Source of the DNA: Desulfonauticus sp.
GTDB taxonomy: Bacteria; Desulfobacterota; Desulfovibrionia; Desulfovibrionales; Desulfonatronovibrionaceae
Assembly (NCBI GenBank): GCA_030950395.1
Contig: JAUZRP010000061.1
Coordinates: forward strand, 1-52,325
Direction of reading: 5' to 3'
DNA: 52,325 nucleotides
Shown one piece after another: positions 17,291 through 25,828 of the stretch. The position numbers and the translations under genes are program-made. The notes beneath the pieces were generated by a model. That model had not been told where the DNA came from and made no database searches. It saw only the letters and a program-made list of their open reading frames with translations. The number at the start of each line of letters is the position of its first letter. The stretch's first letter is position 1.

Positions 17291-19855
17291 TTAATGGGCC
17301 TGTCCCCAGTTTCTGCCCACACCCAAATCTACTTTTAAAGGTATTTTTAATTTATACACATTTTCCATAATATTTTTTACTTCTTTTGCGGCCAAAGAGC
17401 TGTTTTGCTCTGGGACCTCCAACAAAATCTCGTCGTGAATTTGTAAAATTTGTCTAGCTCCACATGTTTTTAAAACCTCACTATTTTCTACTAAAAGCAT
17501 AGCTTTTTTTATGATGTCAGCAGCAGATCCCTGCACCACAGTATTAATAGCCATTCTTTTAGCCTGAGCCACCAAATGGGCATTTCGAGAATGAATTTGG
17601 GGCAATAATCTTCTCCTGCCAAACACAGTAGTAACAAACCCATTTTGCAAGGCAATTTCTTCTATTTTTTGATAAAAATTTTTAATTTGTGAAAATTTTT
17701 CAAAATACAGTTGAATAAATTCTTTGGCCTGATTTAAAGTTATACCCAATTCTCTGGCCAATTTTTGAGGACCCATACCGTACAACAAGCCAAAATTAAT
17801 AGTTTTGGCAATACGCCTATCTTCAACATTTACCTCTTCTTTGTGCTTACCAAAGATCAAACACGCCGTTGCAGTATGAACGTCTTCATCTTGCTCAAAA
17901 GCTTTTAATAAAACAGGATCTTCAGAAAAATGGGCTAAAATCCTTAATTCTATTTGAGAATAATCAGCAGAAATAAGCAAACAATCAGAAGGAGCAATAA
18001 AACATTCTCTAACCCTCGGACCATATTCTCCTCTCACGGGAATGTTTTGCAAGTTGGGATTGCTGCTAGAAAGTCTTCCTGTAGCAGTGGCCAATTGATT
18101 AAAAGTGGTATGCAACCGTCCTGAGGCATCAACTTTTTCGGGTAAAGGAGCCAAATAAGTGGAGCGTAATTTTTCTAATGTTCTATATTTTAAAATCAAC
18201 TCAATTATAGGATGTTCCCCTTTTAGAGACTCTAGGGCACTTTCTGAAGTCGAAAAAAAACCTGTAGCTGTTTTTTTCGTCCCTTTTAATTTCAAATCTT
18301 CAAATAAAACTTTACTTAACTGTTGACTGGAACGAATGTTAAATTCTTTCCCTGCCAATTTATAAATTTGAGATGTAAGTTTACTCAACTCTTGTTGAAC
18401 AAAATTCAAAAAATCTAAAAATTTTTTCTTATCTATTAACACTCCCCTTTTTTCCATCTGGACCAACACAACACTCAAAGGTTGCTCTAAATCCAACAAT
18501 AAACTCTCTAAGTTTGCTGCTTGCAATTGAGCTAAAAATTGCTTTCCTACTGCTAAAACTGCTTTTGCTTTACCCTCAAAAACAATCCCTTGTTCGTGCT
18601 CCAATCCGGTCTTTAATCTTGAAAAAGAATAATCTCTTTGTTCAGGATCTAATAAATAAGCGCCAAGCGCAAGATCATACCACTTGAAATTTATAGTTTT
18701 CAATGCTGGATATAGAGTTAACAATCGTTTAAAATCTGAACAAAAAACATTTTTTTGTTGAAAAAAGGGAATAACCTTCCTAAAATCACAAGTTAAACAA
18801 TAATCTTTTTTCCCGTCACTGAGATAAATATTATTCTCCTCCAATAACACCCCTATTTCAAACACATCCTTTAAAAACTCTAACTCTTTTACTTTAACGA
18901 TCTCAATCACTTGACTATTATCTAACCTTGCTGCAGGCTTTAAATCATCCTCCAGAGGTAGATTCTTAGAATGAGTTTTATCAAATCCCAATTCAGACAG
19001 CAAAGAATGAAATTCGAATTCCCGACAAAAAGAAATCAAGGCTCCTTGGTTTATAGGTTTCACTTTTAAGTCATTTAAAGTAATTTCCTGACAAACGTCC
19101 TTTTTTAAAGTAGTTAACTGTCTGTAAAGATAAACCTTGTCCAAGTCTTTAGCTATTTTAGTTTGCTCTTTTTTGGGGATTAGATGGAGATTTTTTTCTA
19201 ATTCTTCTAAAGAATGAAATTTTTGAATCAAATTTTTAGCAGTTTTTGGCCCTATGCCGGCAATGCCTGGGATATTATCACTACTGTCTCCCACCAACGC
19301 CTGAAAATCTGGCCAATAAACAGGAGAAAATCCCCATTGTTTTTGAAAGTCTTCCACAGTAACTATTTTATGATGCTTACCAGAAGGATCCCAAAGGACA
19401 ATGTTTGGCTTTAATAGTTGGAACAAATCCTTATCACTACCTACGATCACCACAGGATACTTAGAGGACAACCGGGAGCTCAAACTAGCCAGGCAATCAT
19501 CTGCTTCTACTTCGTTTAAAATCCAAGAAGAAACTCCTAAAAAAGATAATCCTTGCAAAAGTGGTGCTATTTGCATAGCCAGAGGTTCTGGCATTTTTAA
19601 CCTATTTAATTTGTAGGACTCAAAAAGATGATGTCGAAAGGTAGGAGCCTTTCCATCTACAAAAAAACCAAGATATGTTGGTTGTTCTTGTTTTAAAATT
19701 TTTAAAATCAAACGCAAAACTATAAAAATAACGTTGGTAGGAAAACCATCAGATCTAGTCAAATTGCGATAAGCATAAAAAGCTCGATAAAGATAAGAAC
19801 TGCCATCTACTAAAAAAATAGTATTATGATCTAAACCCAATTTTTTTTTTAACAT
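17291..19855 (-). CDS. polA: DNA polymerase I
   Basis: PolA removes RNA primers and fills repair gaps. Residues 1-290 are the 5'-3' nuclease (VGSDKDLFQLL, GDSSDNIPGIAGIGPKTA). Residues about 310-460 occupy the 3'-5' exonuclease position but lack the DxE metal motif (VFEIGVLLEENNIYLS at the expected place), so proofreading is probably lost. The polymerase motifs are complete: A DYSQIELRIL, B RRIAKTINFGLLYG, C QIHDEILLEVPE. Length 854 aa is normal. It is downstream of the DHH gene by 5 bp, in one operon. Confidence 0.97.
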   Translation of the reverse strand: MLKKKLGLDHNTIFLVDGSSYLYRAFYAYRNLTRSDGFPTNVIFIVLRLILKILKQEQPTYLGFFVDGKAPTFRHHLFESYKLNRLKMPEPLAMQIAPLLQGLSFLGVSSWILNEVEADDCLASLSSRLSSKYPVVIVGSDKDLFQLLKPNIVLWDPSGKHHKIVTVEDFQKQWGFSPVYWPDFQALVGDSSDNIPGIAGIGPKTAKNLIQKFHSLEELEKNLHLIPKKEQTKIAKDLDKVYLYRQLTTLKKDVCQEITLNDLKVKPINQGALISFCREFEFHSLLSELGFDKTHSKNLPLEDDLKPAARLDNSQVIEIVKVKELEFLKDVFEIGVLLEENNIYLSDGKKDYCLTCDFRKVIPFFQQKNVFCSDFKRLLTLYPALKTINFKWYDLALGAYLLDPEQRDYSFSRLKTGLEHEQGIVFEGKAKAVLAVGKQFLAQLQAANLESLLLDLEQPLSVVLVQMEKRGVLIDKKKFLDFLNFVQQELSKLTSQIYKLAGKEFNIRSSQQLSKVLFEDLKLKGTKKTATGFFSTSESALESLKGEHPIIELILKYRTLEKLRSTYLAPLPEKVDASGRLHTTFNQLATATGRLSSSNPNLQNIPVRGEYGPRVRECFIAPSDCLLISADYSQIELRILAHFSEDPVLLKAFEQDEDVHTATACLIFGKHKEEVNVEDRRIAKTINFGLLYGMGPQKLARELGITLNQAKEFIQLYFEKFSQIKNFYQKIEEIALQNGFVTTVFGRRRLLPQIHSRNAHLVAQAKRMAINTVVQGSAADIIKKAMLLVENSEVLKTCGARQILQIHDEILLEVPEQNSSLAAKEVKNIMENVYKLKIPLKVDLGVGRNWGQAH

Positions 19856-19860
19856 AAAAC

Positions 19861-20886
19861 TTATTCCTTACAACAGGCAAGAGAGGATTCCTTTCTTTTA
19901 ATAGATTTTTTGGACCTTACGCAATAGAATCTATGCCACATGAATTGTTGCGGATGCATGTTGTTTAAATTTTCTAAAAGAATTTCAGCCCTAGCCATAG
20001 CTTTATGCCCACCTGCAGGCCCATAATTAGCAAACATTTTAGCTGCTAACTTCCCAATATCTCTTCTCAAACCATCTCCCCGAAAGATAACTATGAGTTT
20101 ATTATCATAAACTCCACCTACCATATCCCAAGAAATATTGTGAATTTGAAGAAAAAAATCAGCCAAAATAACGAGAATGTCAGGAGATTCTACGTTACCC
20201 AGACACACTCCAAGCCCATTGCCTAAAAACTTCACCTTTTTAAAGGCCTGGCAAAAGTACTTTAACCAGTCTTTATGCAACTCAGACCTAATAATTTTTT
20301 GAAGCAAAGAAGAATTATAAAATTTGGTCAAATATTTAAAAGCTTTTATGTCTGTATCAGCAAAAGGTCGTTCAAAACTTTGAGTATCTGTTTTTATGCC
20401 ATAAACCAAAGCTGTGGCCAATAATTTACCAGGCCTTATTTTTAAATTATAAAGATACTCTGTTAAAATAGTAGAATTTGCTCCATATCCAGGTCTTATG
20501 TCTTGAAACTCTGCACTTACAGGATGATCCTGAGAAACAGGATGATGATCGATAACTAAAGAAAACTTTATTTCTTGAAACATTGGATGGTGATGAGGTT
20601 GAGAGTCAACCAGGGCAAAACGATCATACTGGACAATTAAGTTGGAAGTGACCTTTTGCAGGGGGATTCTCAGCAATCTCACCATGGCCAAATTATCAGG
20701 CCTCATAATCTCGTTAACATTGCCAATCCCTACATCCATAACCCTTCTGACCATAATTCTCTTTAGAGCCAAAGCAGAAGCTAAAGCATCTGGATCTGCA
20801 TTGACCAAAATCAACCAGCGTTCGTCTTTGTCTAACAAACTTAAAAGCTGGGGAATTTTATCTGTAAGATTTTTAAAATAAGCCAT
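19861..20886 (-). CDS. DHH-family phosphoesterase (NrnA-like)
   Basis: DHH phosphoesterases degrade short oligonucleotides or hydrolyse pAp or cyclic dinucleotides. The 341-aa protein has NADPDALASALA near residue 30 (the usual first motif in a variant form), VDSQPHHH, the eponymous VIDHHPV, and GYGANSTILTEYL. A DHHA1-type glycine-rich motif (GPAGGHKAMARAEI) lies near residue 295. The substrate cannot be told from sequence. AGGATAAG precedes the ATG. Confidence 0.87.
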   Translation of the reverse strand: MAYFKNLTDKIPQLLSLLDKDERWLILVNADPDALASALALKRIMVRRVMDVGIGNVNEIMRPDNLAMVRLLRIPLQKVTSNLIVQYDRFALVDSQPHHHPMFQEIKFSLVIDHHPVSQDHPVSAEFQDIRPGYGANSTILTEYLYNLKIRPGKLLATALVYGIKTDTQSFERPFADTDIKAFKYLTKFYNSSLLQKIIRSELHKDWLKYFCQAFKKVKFLGNGLGVCLGNVESPDILVILADFFLQIHNISWDMVGGVYDNKLIVIFRGDGLRRDIGKLAAKMFANYGPAGGHKAMARAEILLENLNNMHPQQFMWHRFYCVRSKKSIKRKESSLACCKE

Positions 20887-20902
20887 TTTCTTATCCTATT
20901 AT

Positions 20903-20939
20903 CTGATTGGAACGATTTTTAACCAATAGTTCCAATCAG
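20903..20939 (-). other. 11-bp stem-loop at the cobU/DHH junction
   Basis: CTGATTGGAAC (20903-20913) and GTTCCAATCAG (20929-20939) pair perfectly around a 15-nt loop and cover the cobU stop codon. No T-run follows on the minus strand, so RNA stability or attenuation is more likely than termination. Confidence 0.5.
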
Positions 20940-21427
20940 GATTTTACCAACACAGGACAACCAGATATCAAAAAATAAACCTTTTGACAAATCTTAGCTA
21001 ACTGCTGATTAAATTCTGCCAACCCCTGACTTTGATCTAGTGGTCTATTTGTTCCTACTCCTCCCAGAGTTACTTCACTACTTACAAAAATCAAATGTCT
21101 TTGTTCCTGCTTTACCTGGTCCCAAAAAGAATTTAACAATTCCTGTTTATAGGACAAACCCTGAATAGAAAAATACCAAAAATCCAATCCCTCTACAACA
21201 ATTTCAGGTAAATTTTGAGGACAATGTTTTAAAGCCATCCCCAAATCTTCTCCTGCTTCTATTACTAATAAATTGTCTCTTTTTTTTCTATGTTCTAAAA
21301 TTTTTTTCCTAAAAGAAAAGTCCAAAGCTTTGCCCGTAACAACCAGACACGCCTTTTCCCCTTTTAAAAGACTAAGGGCAAAATCAGATTTACCGCTACT
21401 AAAACCGCCTAAAACCAATTCAAACAA
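20936..21427 (-). CDS. cobU: Adenosylcobinamide kinase / adenosylcobinamide-phosphate guanylyltransferase
   Basis: CobU phosphorylates adenosylcobinamide and transfers GMP to it for nucleotide-loop assembly of cobamides. The 163-aa protein has the P-loop GGFSSGKSDFA near the N-terminus, an RKKILEHRKKRD segment matching the family MxxRIxxHxxxR region, VSSEVTLGGVGTN for the NEVG motif, and the FNQQLAKICQKVYFLISGCP tail (L-NQ-A-D-V-G-P in CobU). Divergence at several motifs lowers confidence slightly. It overlaps cbiR by 8 bp. Confidence 0.85.
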   Translation of the reverse strand: MFELVLGGFSSGKSDFALSLLKGEKACLVVTGKALDFSFRKKILEHRKKRDNLLVIEAGEDLGMALKHCPQNLPEIVVEGLDFWYFSIQGLSYKQELLNSFWDQVKQEQRHLIFVSSEVTLGGVGTNRPLDQSQGLAEFNQQLAKICQKVYFLISGCPVLVKS

Positions 21428-22145
21428 AACTTACTCCCCAATCTAATGACCTATTTTTTAAAAATTCGTACGAAGACAAAAAACTTTTCCTGTCAAATAA
21501 TTCTAAAACCACCTCTACAGACTCAGTCTTAGACAAAGCATTTTTTAAAATCTTCCACCCTCTATCACCCAAGAACTCAAGACCATAATGTTTATTATCC
21601 TTTTCCAAACCATAAACGTGCAACATTTTAACCCTATTCCAAAAACCAGGCAAAAATAATATATCTTCCTGATCGTAAGCCAACAAATGTCCAATATCAA
21701 GACAGACGTTTAGCCCTGTTTTTTGCACTAGTGGCCAAAAAACACGTAAATTACGATCTTTTATATTTTCCAATAAAATTTCATCTGCTTTTCTGCCCAA
21801 CTTTACCCACGTCTGGATAAAAATTTCTAAAGCCTCTAAAGTAGCAGGAGGATGCAACACCCCACACCAAGGCGACAATAAAGCCGCCTTATTCCACAAT
21901 TCAACACAAATTTTGGCTTCTTGTTCTGGATTTTCCCAAGACAAATCCAAAGGAAAGTGGATATGATAGCGCAGACCTAAATCCTTCAAACACAAAGGCA
22001 GGTCTTGCTTAGAATAATTTAAACAGGCCATAGTTTGAAAAAACGCCAGATACACACCAGATACATAATCTTTTAAAAACAAACAATTTTGCAAAATATC
22101 TCCCCCCAACACATAAGAAGGGGCAGCAAGCCGACAGACTTTCAT
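21420..22145 (-). CDS. cbiR: Cobamide-remodelling phosphodiesterase CbiR
   Basis: CbiR is a TIM-barrel enzyme of the AP-endonuclease/sugar isomerase superfamily that cleaves the nucleotide loop of imported cobamides so the lower ligand can be replaced. The 241-aa protein matches that form: RLAAPSYVLGGDILQNC, LRYHIHFPLDLSWEN, GVLHPPATLEAL, ILLENIKDRNL and CLDIGHLLAY show the His/Glu/Asp metal ligands of the barrel. Overlap with cobU supports the role. The ATG at 22145 is chosen because AGGTGA lies 8 bp upstream; a GTG at 22157 is less likely. Confidence 0.8.
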   Translation of the reverse strand: MKVCRLAAPSYVLGGDILQNCLFLKDYVSGVYLAFFQTMACLNYSKQDLPLCLKDLGLRYHIHFPLDLSWENPEQEAKICVELWNKAALLSPWCGVLHPPATLEALEIFIQTWVKLGRKADEILLENIKDRNLRVFWPLVQKTGLNVCLDIGHLLAYDQEDILFLPGFWNRVKMLHVYGLEKDNKHYGLEFLGDRGWKILKNALSKTESVEVVLELFDRKSFLSSYEFLKNRSLDWGVSFV

Positions 22146-22365
22146 CTTTAAAATCACCTACGTATAGCAAACACCCAAAATACGTTATATTCGAATCAAG
22201 TGTTGCGAATGGAAAAAAATTTGTCCACCATGTCAGGAGTTGGCCTTGCAATACGCATAATTAATTTTGGAAATAAAGTTTTTTGTGTTTGTGCTTAGGA
22301 AAACTCTTTTATCTTGTAGTAAAATATTTAAGCGTTAAGCAATAAAAAATTTTACGCAAGCCTCT
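22146..22365. other. 220-bp region upstream of cbiR
   Basis: No gene is supported. A cobalamin riboswitch was looked for because of the cobamide genes, but no B12-box-like segment was seen. Confidence 0.4.
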
Positions 22366-23343
22366 CTAATGGGTTGAATTATAAATCTTATCTGGGATTT
22401 GAGTAATCTGTTCTACCATCTGGAATATATCCCCTAGTCGCTCTCTAAATTCCCTTAAATCTTTAAAAGATTTTACCTGTAAAACCAGTTCTCTTAAATT
22501 AAAATTAGAATAATTTTCAACAAATTTACTCAAAAATCGTATGCCTTCTTCAGGAAGTTCGTTATTTTTATAAAAATCACTTTGTCTAAACTTGTCGGAC
22601 AGATTAAAGTCTGAGGCCATATCTCGTAAAAACATACTTAGATTATAATCAAAAAAATTATATCCATATTCTTTTGAAAAATAAATCAAAGGAAAAATTT
22701 CATATAGTTCGGGAAAATATTTGTTGGGATATAATTTTATATTTAAATATTTTTCAGCAACTTTAGCAAAAATTTCATAATTTCTAAAATTTTTATAGTT
22801 CACGCTTCTAATGTGCTTAACTACAATTTTTTCTTTTTTTACGTCAAAAGTGTCATTGGCTACGTCTATGTATAAAGAACCAAGTTGCATAGCATTTTGA
22901 AAATATTTATCATCTAATATAACATATATCTGCTTAAAAACAATCTCATCTGTTTTGAAAACTTTAGAAAACATACTTTCTAAACCAACTTTTTGAACAG
23001 ATTTAAACACAGAATCAGTAATTAAATGACAAAAGCCAATAGGATATTCGTTTATGCTAGTAGAATAAGGATGTTTTTTGGTAACATTATCGCTCTTCTG
23101 CTGTTGAAGTTTTTTTATTTCTTCGTCATATAATTCTCTAAAATAAGAAAAAAACTTTTTAATGCTATCCAAATAGGGCATTAAATATTTTCGAGTTAAT
23201 CTATCTTGTTTTATAGACAAGACGACATCTTTTCTTCTGGTGTATTGACGTAAAAAATCAAAAAACATCTTGGGAGTTATACCCTGAATCCTACTAAACA
23301 AAAGGTCTAAATCCTGCTTAAATTCTAAGAAATTAAATTCCAT
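22366..23343 (-). CDS. Unrecognised 325-aa protein
   Basis: I do not recognise the family. The protein is soluble, with no signal peptide or membrane span, very rich in Phe, Tyr, Asp, Glu and Lys, and mostly helical with a strand-rich centre (QIYVILDDKYFQNAMQLGSL, IYFSKEYGYNFFDY). No catalytic motif stands out. It lies alone between cbiR and the tRNA-Glu/Gln pair, 62 bp from the tRNA-Glu 3' end. Codon use is as AT-rich as its neighbours. Confidence 0.75.
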   Translation of the reverse strand: MEFNFLEFKQDLDLLFSRIQGITPKMFFDFLRQYTRRKDVVLSIKQDRLTRKYLMPYLDSIKKFFSYFRELYDEEIKKLQQQKSDNVTKKHPYSTSINEYPIGFCHLITDSVFKSVQKVGLESMFSKVFKTDEIVFKQIYVILDDKYFQNAMQLGSLYIDVANDTFDVKKEKIVVKHIRSVNYKNFRNYEIFAKVAEKYLNIKLYPNKYFPELYEIFPLIYFSKEYGYNFFDYNLSMFLRDMASDFNLSDKFRQSDFYKNNELPEEGIRFLSKFVENYSNFNLRELVLQVKSFKDLREFRERLGDIFQMVEQITQIPDKIYNSTH

Positions 23344-23405
23344 ATCTTTTACCTTTTAAAAATGAGGATTTATTAAAAGAAGTGGAAACTCTTGGAGGGA
23401 AATAT

Positions 23406-23483
23406 TGGCGTCCCCAAGGGGATTTGAACCCCTGTTACCGGCGTGAAAGGCCGATGTCCTGGACCTGGCTAGACGATGGGGAC
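23406..23483 (-). tRNA. tRNA-Glu (TTC)
   Basis: The minus strand begins GTCCCCA and ends TTGGGGAC-G-CCA with an encoded CCA. The anticodon arm CGGC-CTTTCAC-GCCG gives anticodon TTC. The T-arm GGGGTTCAAATCCCC is intact. It is 13 bp downstream of tRNA-Gln and co-transcribed with it. Confidence 0.96.
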
Positions 23484-23496
23484 GCATACAAATATC

Positions 23497-23570
23497 TGGC
23501 TGGGGGACAAGGATTCGAACCTTGACTAACGGGGCCAGAACCCGTCGTCCTGCCATTAGACGATCCCCCA
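23497..23570 (-). tRNA. tRNA-Gln (CTG)
   Basis: The minus strand begins TGGGGGA and ends TCCCCCA-G-CCA with encoded CCA. The anticodon arm ACGGG-TTCTGGC-CCCGT gives CTG. D- and T-arms are intact (AAGGTTCGAATCCTT). Confidence 0.96.
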
Positions 23571-23590
23571 ACGAACTAAGAAGAAAATTT

Positions 23591-23617
23591 TCTATAGGCA
23601 GGACGTTGTTTTGTCAA
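23591..23617 (-). promoter_or_regulatory. Proximal tRNA promoter candidate
   Basis: On the minus strand TTGACA (23612-23617) and TATAGA (23591-23596) are separated by 15 bp, just upstream of tRNA-Gln. The spacing is short, so this is less certain than the distal promoter. Confidence 0.45.
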
Positions 23618-23665
23618 GATTTTTTTCAAAAAACTTTTAACCTTCTTCCTAATTAAGGAGAGGCA

Positions 23666-23695
23666 TTTATAGACAAAAAATTTTTATTGTGTCAA
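23666..23695 (-). promoter_or_regulatory. Distal tRNA promoter
   Basis: On the minus strand a perfect TTGACA (23690-23695), an 18-bp spacer and TATAAA (23666-23671) form a strong vegetative promoter reading toward tRNA-Gln and tRNA-Glu, about 95 bp upstream. Confidence 0.65.
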
Positions 23696-23728
23696 GAATT
23701 ATTTTTCCCTAAACAGCCTTTTATGTTG

Positions 23729-23758
23729 TTGACAAATATCGCTAATTGTCGCTAGCTA
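23729..23758 (+). promoter_or_regulatory. Candidate promoter for the glycosyltransferase gene
   Basis: TTGACA at 23729-23734 is followed 18 bp later by a weak TAGCTA. GACAA and TTGTC form an inverted repeat inside it, which may instead be an operator. Evidence is slight. Confidence 0.3.
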
Positions 23759-23821
23759 CCAAAAAAAGAGATATAAAAAATTTTTGCAGAGATTTTTAGA
23801 ATAAAAAATTAAAGATTTTAA

Positions 23822-24943
23822 ATGCAAAATTCAGGTTTTCAACATTCCCACAACTGCTCAAAATCCATAGCTCTATATCTACCCAGGTTTAGCATATATG
23901 GAGGAGTGGAGCGATTTGCCTACAACTTTGCCCAATTCTTAATAAAAAAAAATCATAAAGTTTTTTTTATCTGTGCCAGACAAGAGGTAAAAGCTCCACC
24001 AGGCCTAAAACTCATCTGCACGGGCAGACCACCTCTGACCAGAAGCCTAAAATTGATGTGGTATATACTTTGGGCTGAAAAAATAAAAAAACAAATCCAA
24101 GCAGATATCCACTTTAGCCTGGGAAAAACTCTCTCTCAAGACATATTACGAATTGGGGGAGGACCTTTAAAAATCTTCTGGGAATTAAGTCAAAAAGCCT
24201 ATCCTGGTCTAGAAGGTAAAATAAAAATCACAAGACGAAAACTAGCTCTAGTAAATTGGTTAACGTTTTGGATAGAGAAAAAACAACTGCTCCAGGCTAA
24301 AAAAATTATTTGCGTCTCCGATTTAGTAAAAAACTGGCTCCTCCAAGCCTATCCTTTTGTACCTGAAAAAAAAATAGAAGTTATCTATAATTTGCCAGAT
24401 TTAACAAAATTTTCCTGCAAACAAACGGATAAAAACTCTATCCGTCAAAAATTCAACTTACCCCAAGATAAAACTCTGATTTTAACCGTTGCTACCAACT
24501 TTAAATTAAAAGGAGTTCATTATCTCATCCAATCTTTAAAACATCTGCCTGAAGATCACCTGCTAATAGTGGCTGGTGGGAGAAATCCTGCTACTTATTT
24601 AAAACTTGCTCACAGACTACACCTAGATAAGAGAATTATTTTCCTAGGACAGGTAAAAAATATAGAACGAGTATATAATGCCTGTGATATTTTTATTTTA
24701 AATTCCTTTTACGATGCCTGTTCTAATGCACTTTTAGAAGCTTTAGCCTCTGGACTAACTTGTCTTTCTTCACAATACAATGGAAGCTGCATCTTTTTAC
24801 CTCAAAATAATATTATAAAAGACCCATCTTCTCCAATAGAGATAGCTCAAAAAATACTTCAAGCTCAACCAACTACTTTTAAAATACCACCTTCAATCAA
24901 AAGTGGATTTGAACACTATTACAATATTATTAAAGAAATATAA
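23822..24943 (+). CDS. GT4-family glycosyltransferase
   Basis: This is a predicted retaining GT-B glycosyltransferase for surface polysaccharide or lipopolysaccharide. The 373-aa protein starts LYLPRFSIYGGVERFAYNFA, the N-terminal GG loop of WaaG/PimB-like enzymes. The C-terminal half has ILTVATNFKLKGVHYLIQSL and the donor-site motif YDACSNALLEALASGL, in which the first acidic residue of the usual E-x7-E is Asp. The acceptor is unknown. It is transcribed away from the tRNAs. Confidence 0.85.
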   Translation: MQNSGFQHSHNCSKSIALYLPRFSIYGGVERFAYNFAQFLIKKNHKVFFICARQEVKAPPGLKLICTGRPPLTRSLKLMWYILWAEKIKKQIQADIHFSLGKTLSQDILRIGGGPLKIFWELSQKAYPGLEGKIKITRRKLALVNWLTFWIEKKQLLQAKKIICVSDLVKNWLLQAYPFVPEKKIEVIYNLPDLTKFSCKQTDKNSIRQKFNLPQDKTLILTVATNFKLKGVHYLIQSLKHLPEDHLLIVAGGRNPATYLKLAHRLHLDKRIIFLGQVKNIERVYNACDIFILNSFYDACSNALLEALASGLTCLSSQYNGSCIFLPQNNIIKDPSSPIEIAQKILQAQPTTFKIPPSIKSGFEHYYNIIKEI

Positions 24944-24998
24944 ATATAGATGATAGATGCAATAATTTTCAATTTTCTTTTATTAAATAAACTTGATT

Positions 24999-25736
24999 AT
25001 GAAACCTTATTTATCTCCATTTAGAACCTATAGAAAATTTGTTCTCCATAAAGATGAAGTTCAATTTCAGGTAGTTGTTGAAGAAACGGATCTCTTTATT
25101 ATTGCCGAAACAAATCTAAAACAAGAAATAATAAACTATACCAACTACTTAAGATCTCAAATAAAAAGTTATATAGAAATACATCCTAATTTTTTAACAT
25201 CCTTAAAACCTTTGCCCTTTGATCCAAAAGCGCCTCCCATTGTCCAGGAAATGCTGTTGGCCAGTAGTTTGTTTGAAGTAGGACCTATGGCTGCAGTGGC
25301 AGGAAGCATAGCTGAAGCCATAGCCAAAAAATTTTCTTCCATGTCCAAAAATCTTATTATTGAAAATGGTGGAGATATTTACATTTACTCTACCCAACCA
25401 CGAATAATTGGGCTTTTATCCAACCCTAAAGAAAACATAACTCTGGGTCTAAAACTCACTCCAAAACAATTTCCCTGTGCTGTTTGCACCTCTTCTGGCA
25501 AAATAGGACACTCTCTTAGCTTTGGAAAAGGAGATCTTGCTGTAGTAGTGTCCCAATCAGGTGCCAAAGCAGACGCAGCCGCCACATTTTTTAGTAATTT
25601 ACTAATCAGTAAAAAAGACCTAACTCCTGTTTTAAAACAAGCTCAAAAATTAAAATCCAAAGGAATAGATGGCATTTTTTTGCAATTTAATGAATTAATA
25701 GGAGCGTGGGGAGAAATTGAAATTGTAAGTGTGTAA
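24999..25736 (+). CDS. UPF0280 family protein
   Basis: This is an uncharacterised conserved protein of about 245 aa, related in fold to ApbE/thiamine-biosynthesis lipoprotein domains but without a signal peptide. Characteristic segments are RTYRKFV near the N-terminus, GPMAAVAGSIAEAIA, IIENGGDIYIYS and CTSSGKIGHSLSFGKGDLAVVV. A TTG two codons upstream could also start it; ATG is preferred. It follows the glycosyltransferase by 55 bp. Confidence 0.85.
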   Translation: MKPYLSPFRTYRKFVLHKDEVQFQVVVEETDLFIIAETNLKQEIINYTNYLRSQIKSYIEIHPNFLTSLKPLPFDPKAPPIVQEMLLASSLFEVGPMAAVAGSIAEAIAKKFSSMSKNLIIENGGDIYIYSTQPRIIGLLSNPKENITLGLKLTPKQFPCAVCTSSGKIGHSLSFGKGDLAVVVSQSGAKADAAATFFSNLLISKKDLTPVLKQAQKLKSKGIDGIFLQFNELIGAWGEIEIVSV

Positions 25737-25828
25737 AAAATTAGTGATACCTAATGAAGTAAAAATTGGGCTTAGATAACTAAACAACTTAGCAAGGGCG
25801 AACCCAGGTCCGCCCCAAAATAATCTCA

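Noticed and set aside
22146-22365. Cobalamin riboswitch upstream of cbiR
   Set aside because: No B12-box or the expected multi-stem layout could be seen.
23356-23571. 71-aa reading frame across the tRNA pair
   Set aside because: It is an antisense-free artefact lying directly on tRNA-Glu and tRNA-Gln.
23344-23590. Integrated element at the tRNA-Glu or tRNA-Gln end
   Set aside because: No integrase gene and no second copy of a tRNA 3' end were seen in the window.
25796-25815. GGGCG/CGCCC stem between the UPF0280 gene and dnaA as a bidirectional terminator
   Set aside because: Only 5 bp of stem and no T-run on either strand.
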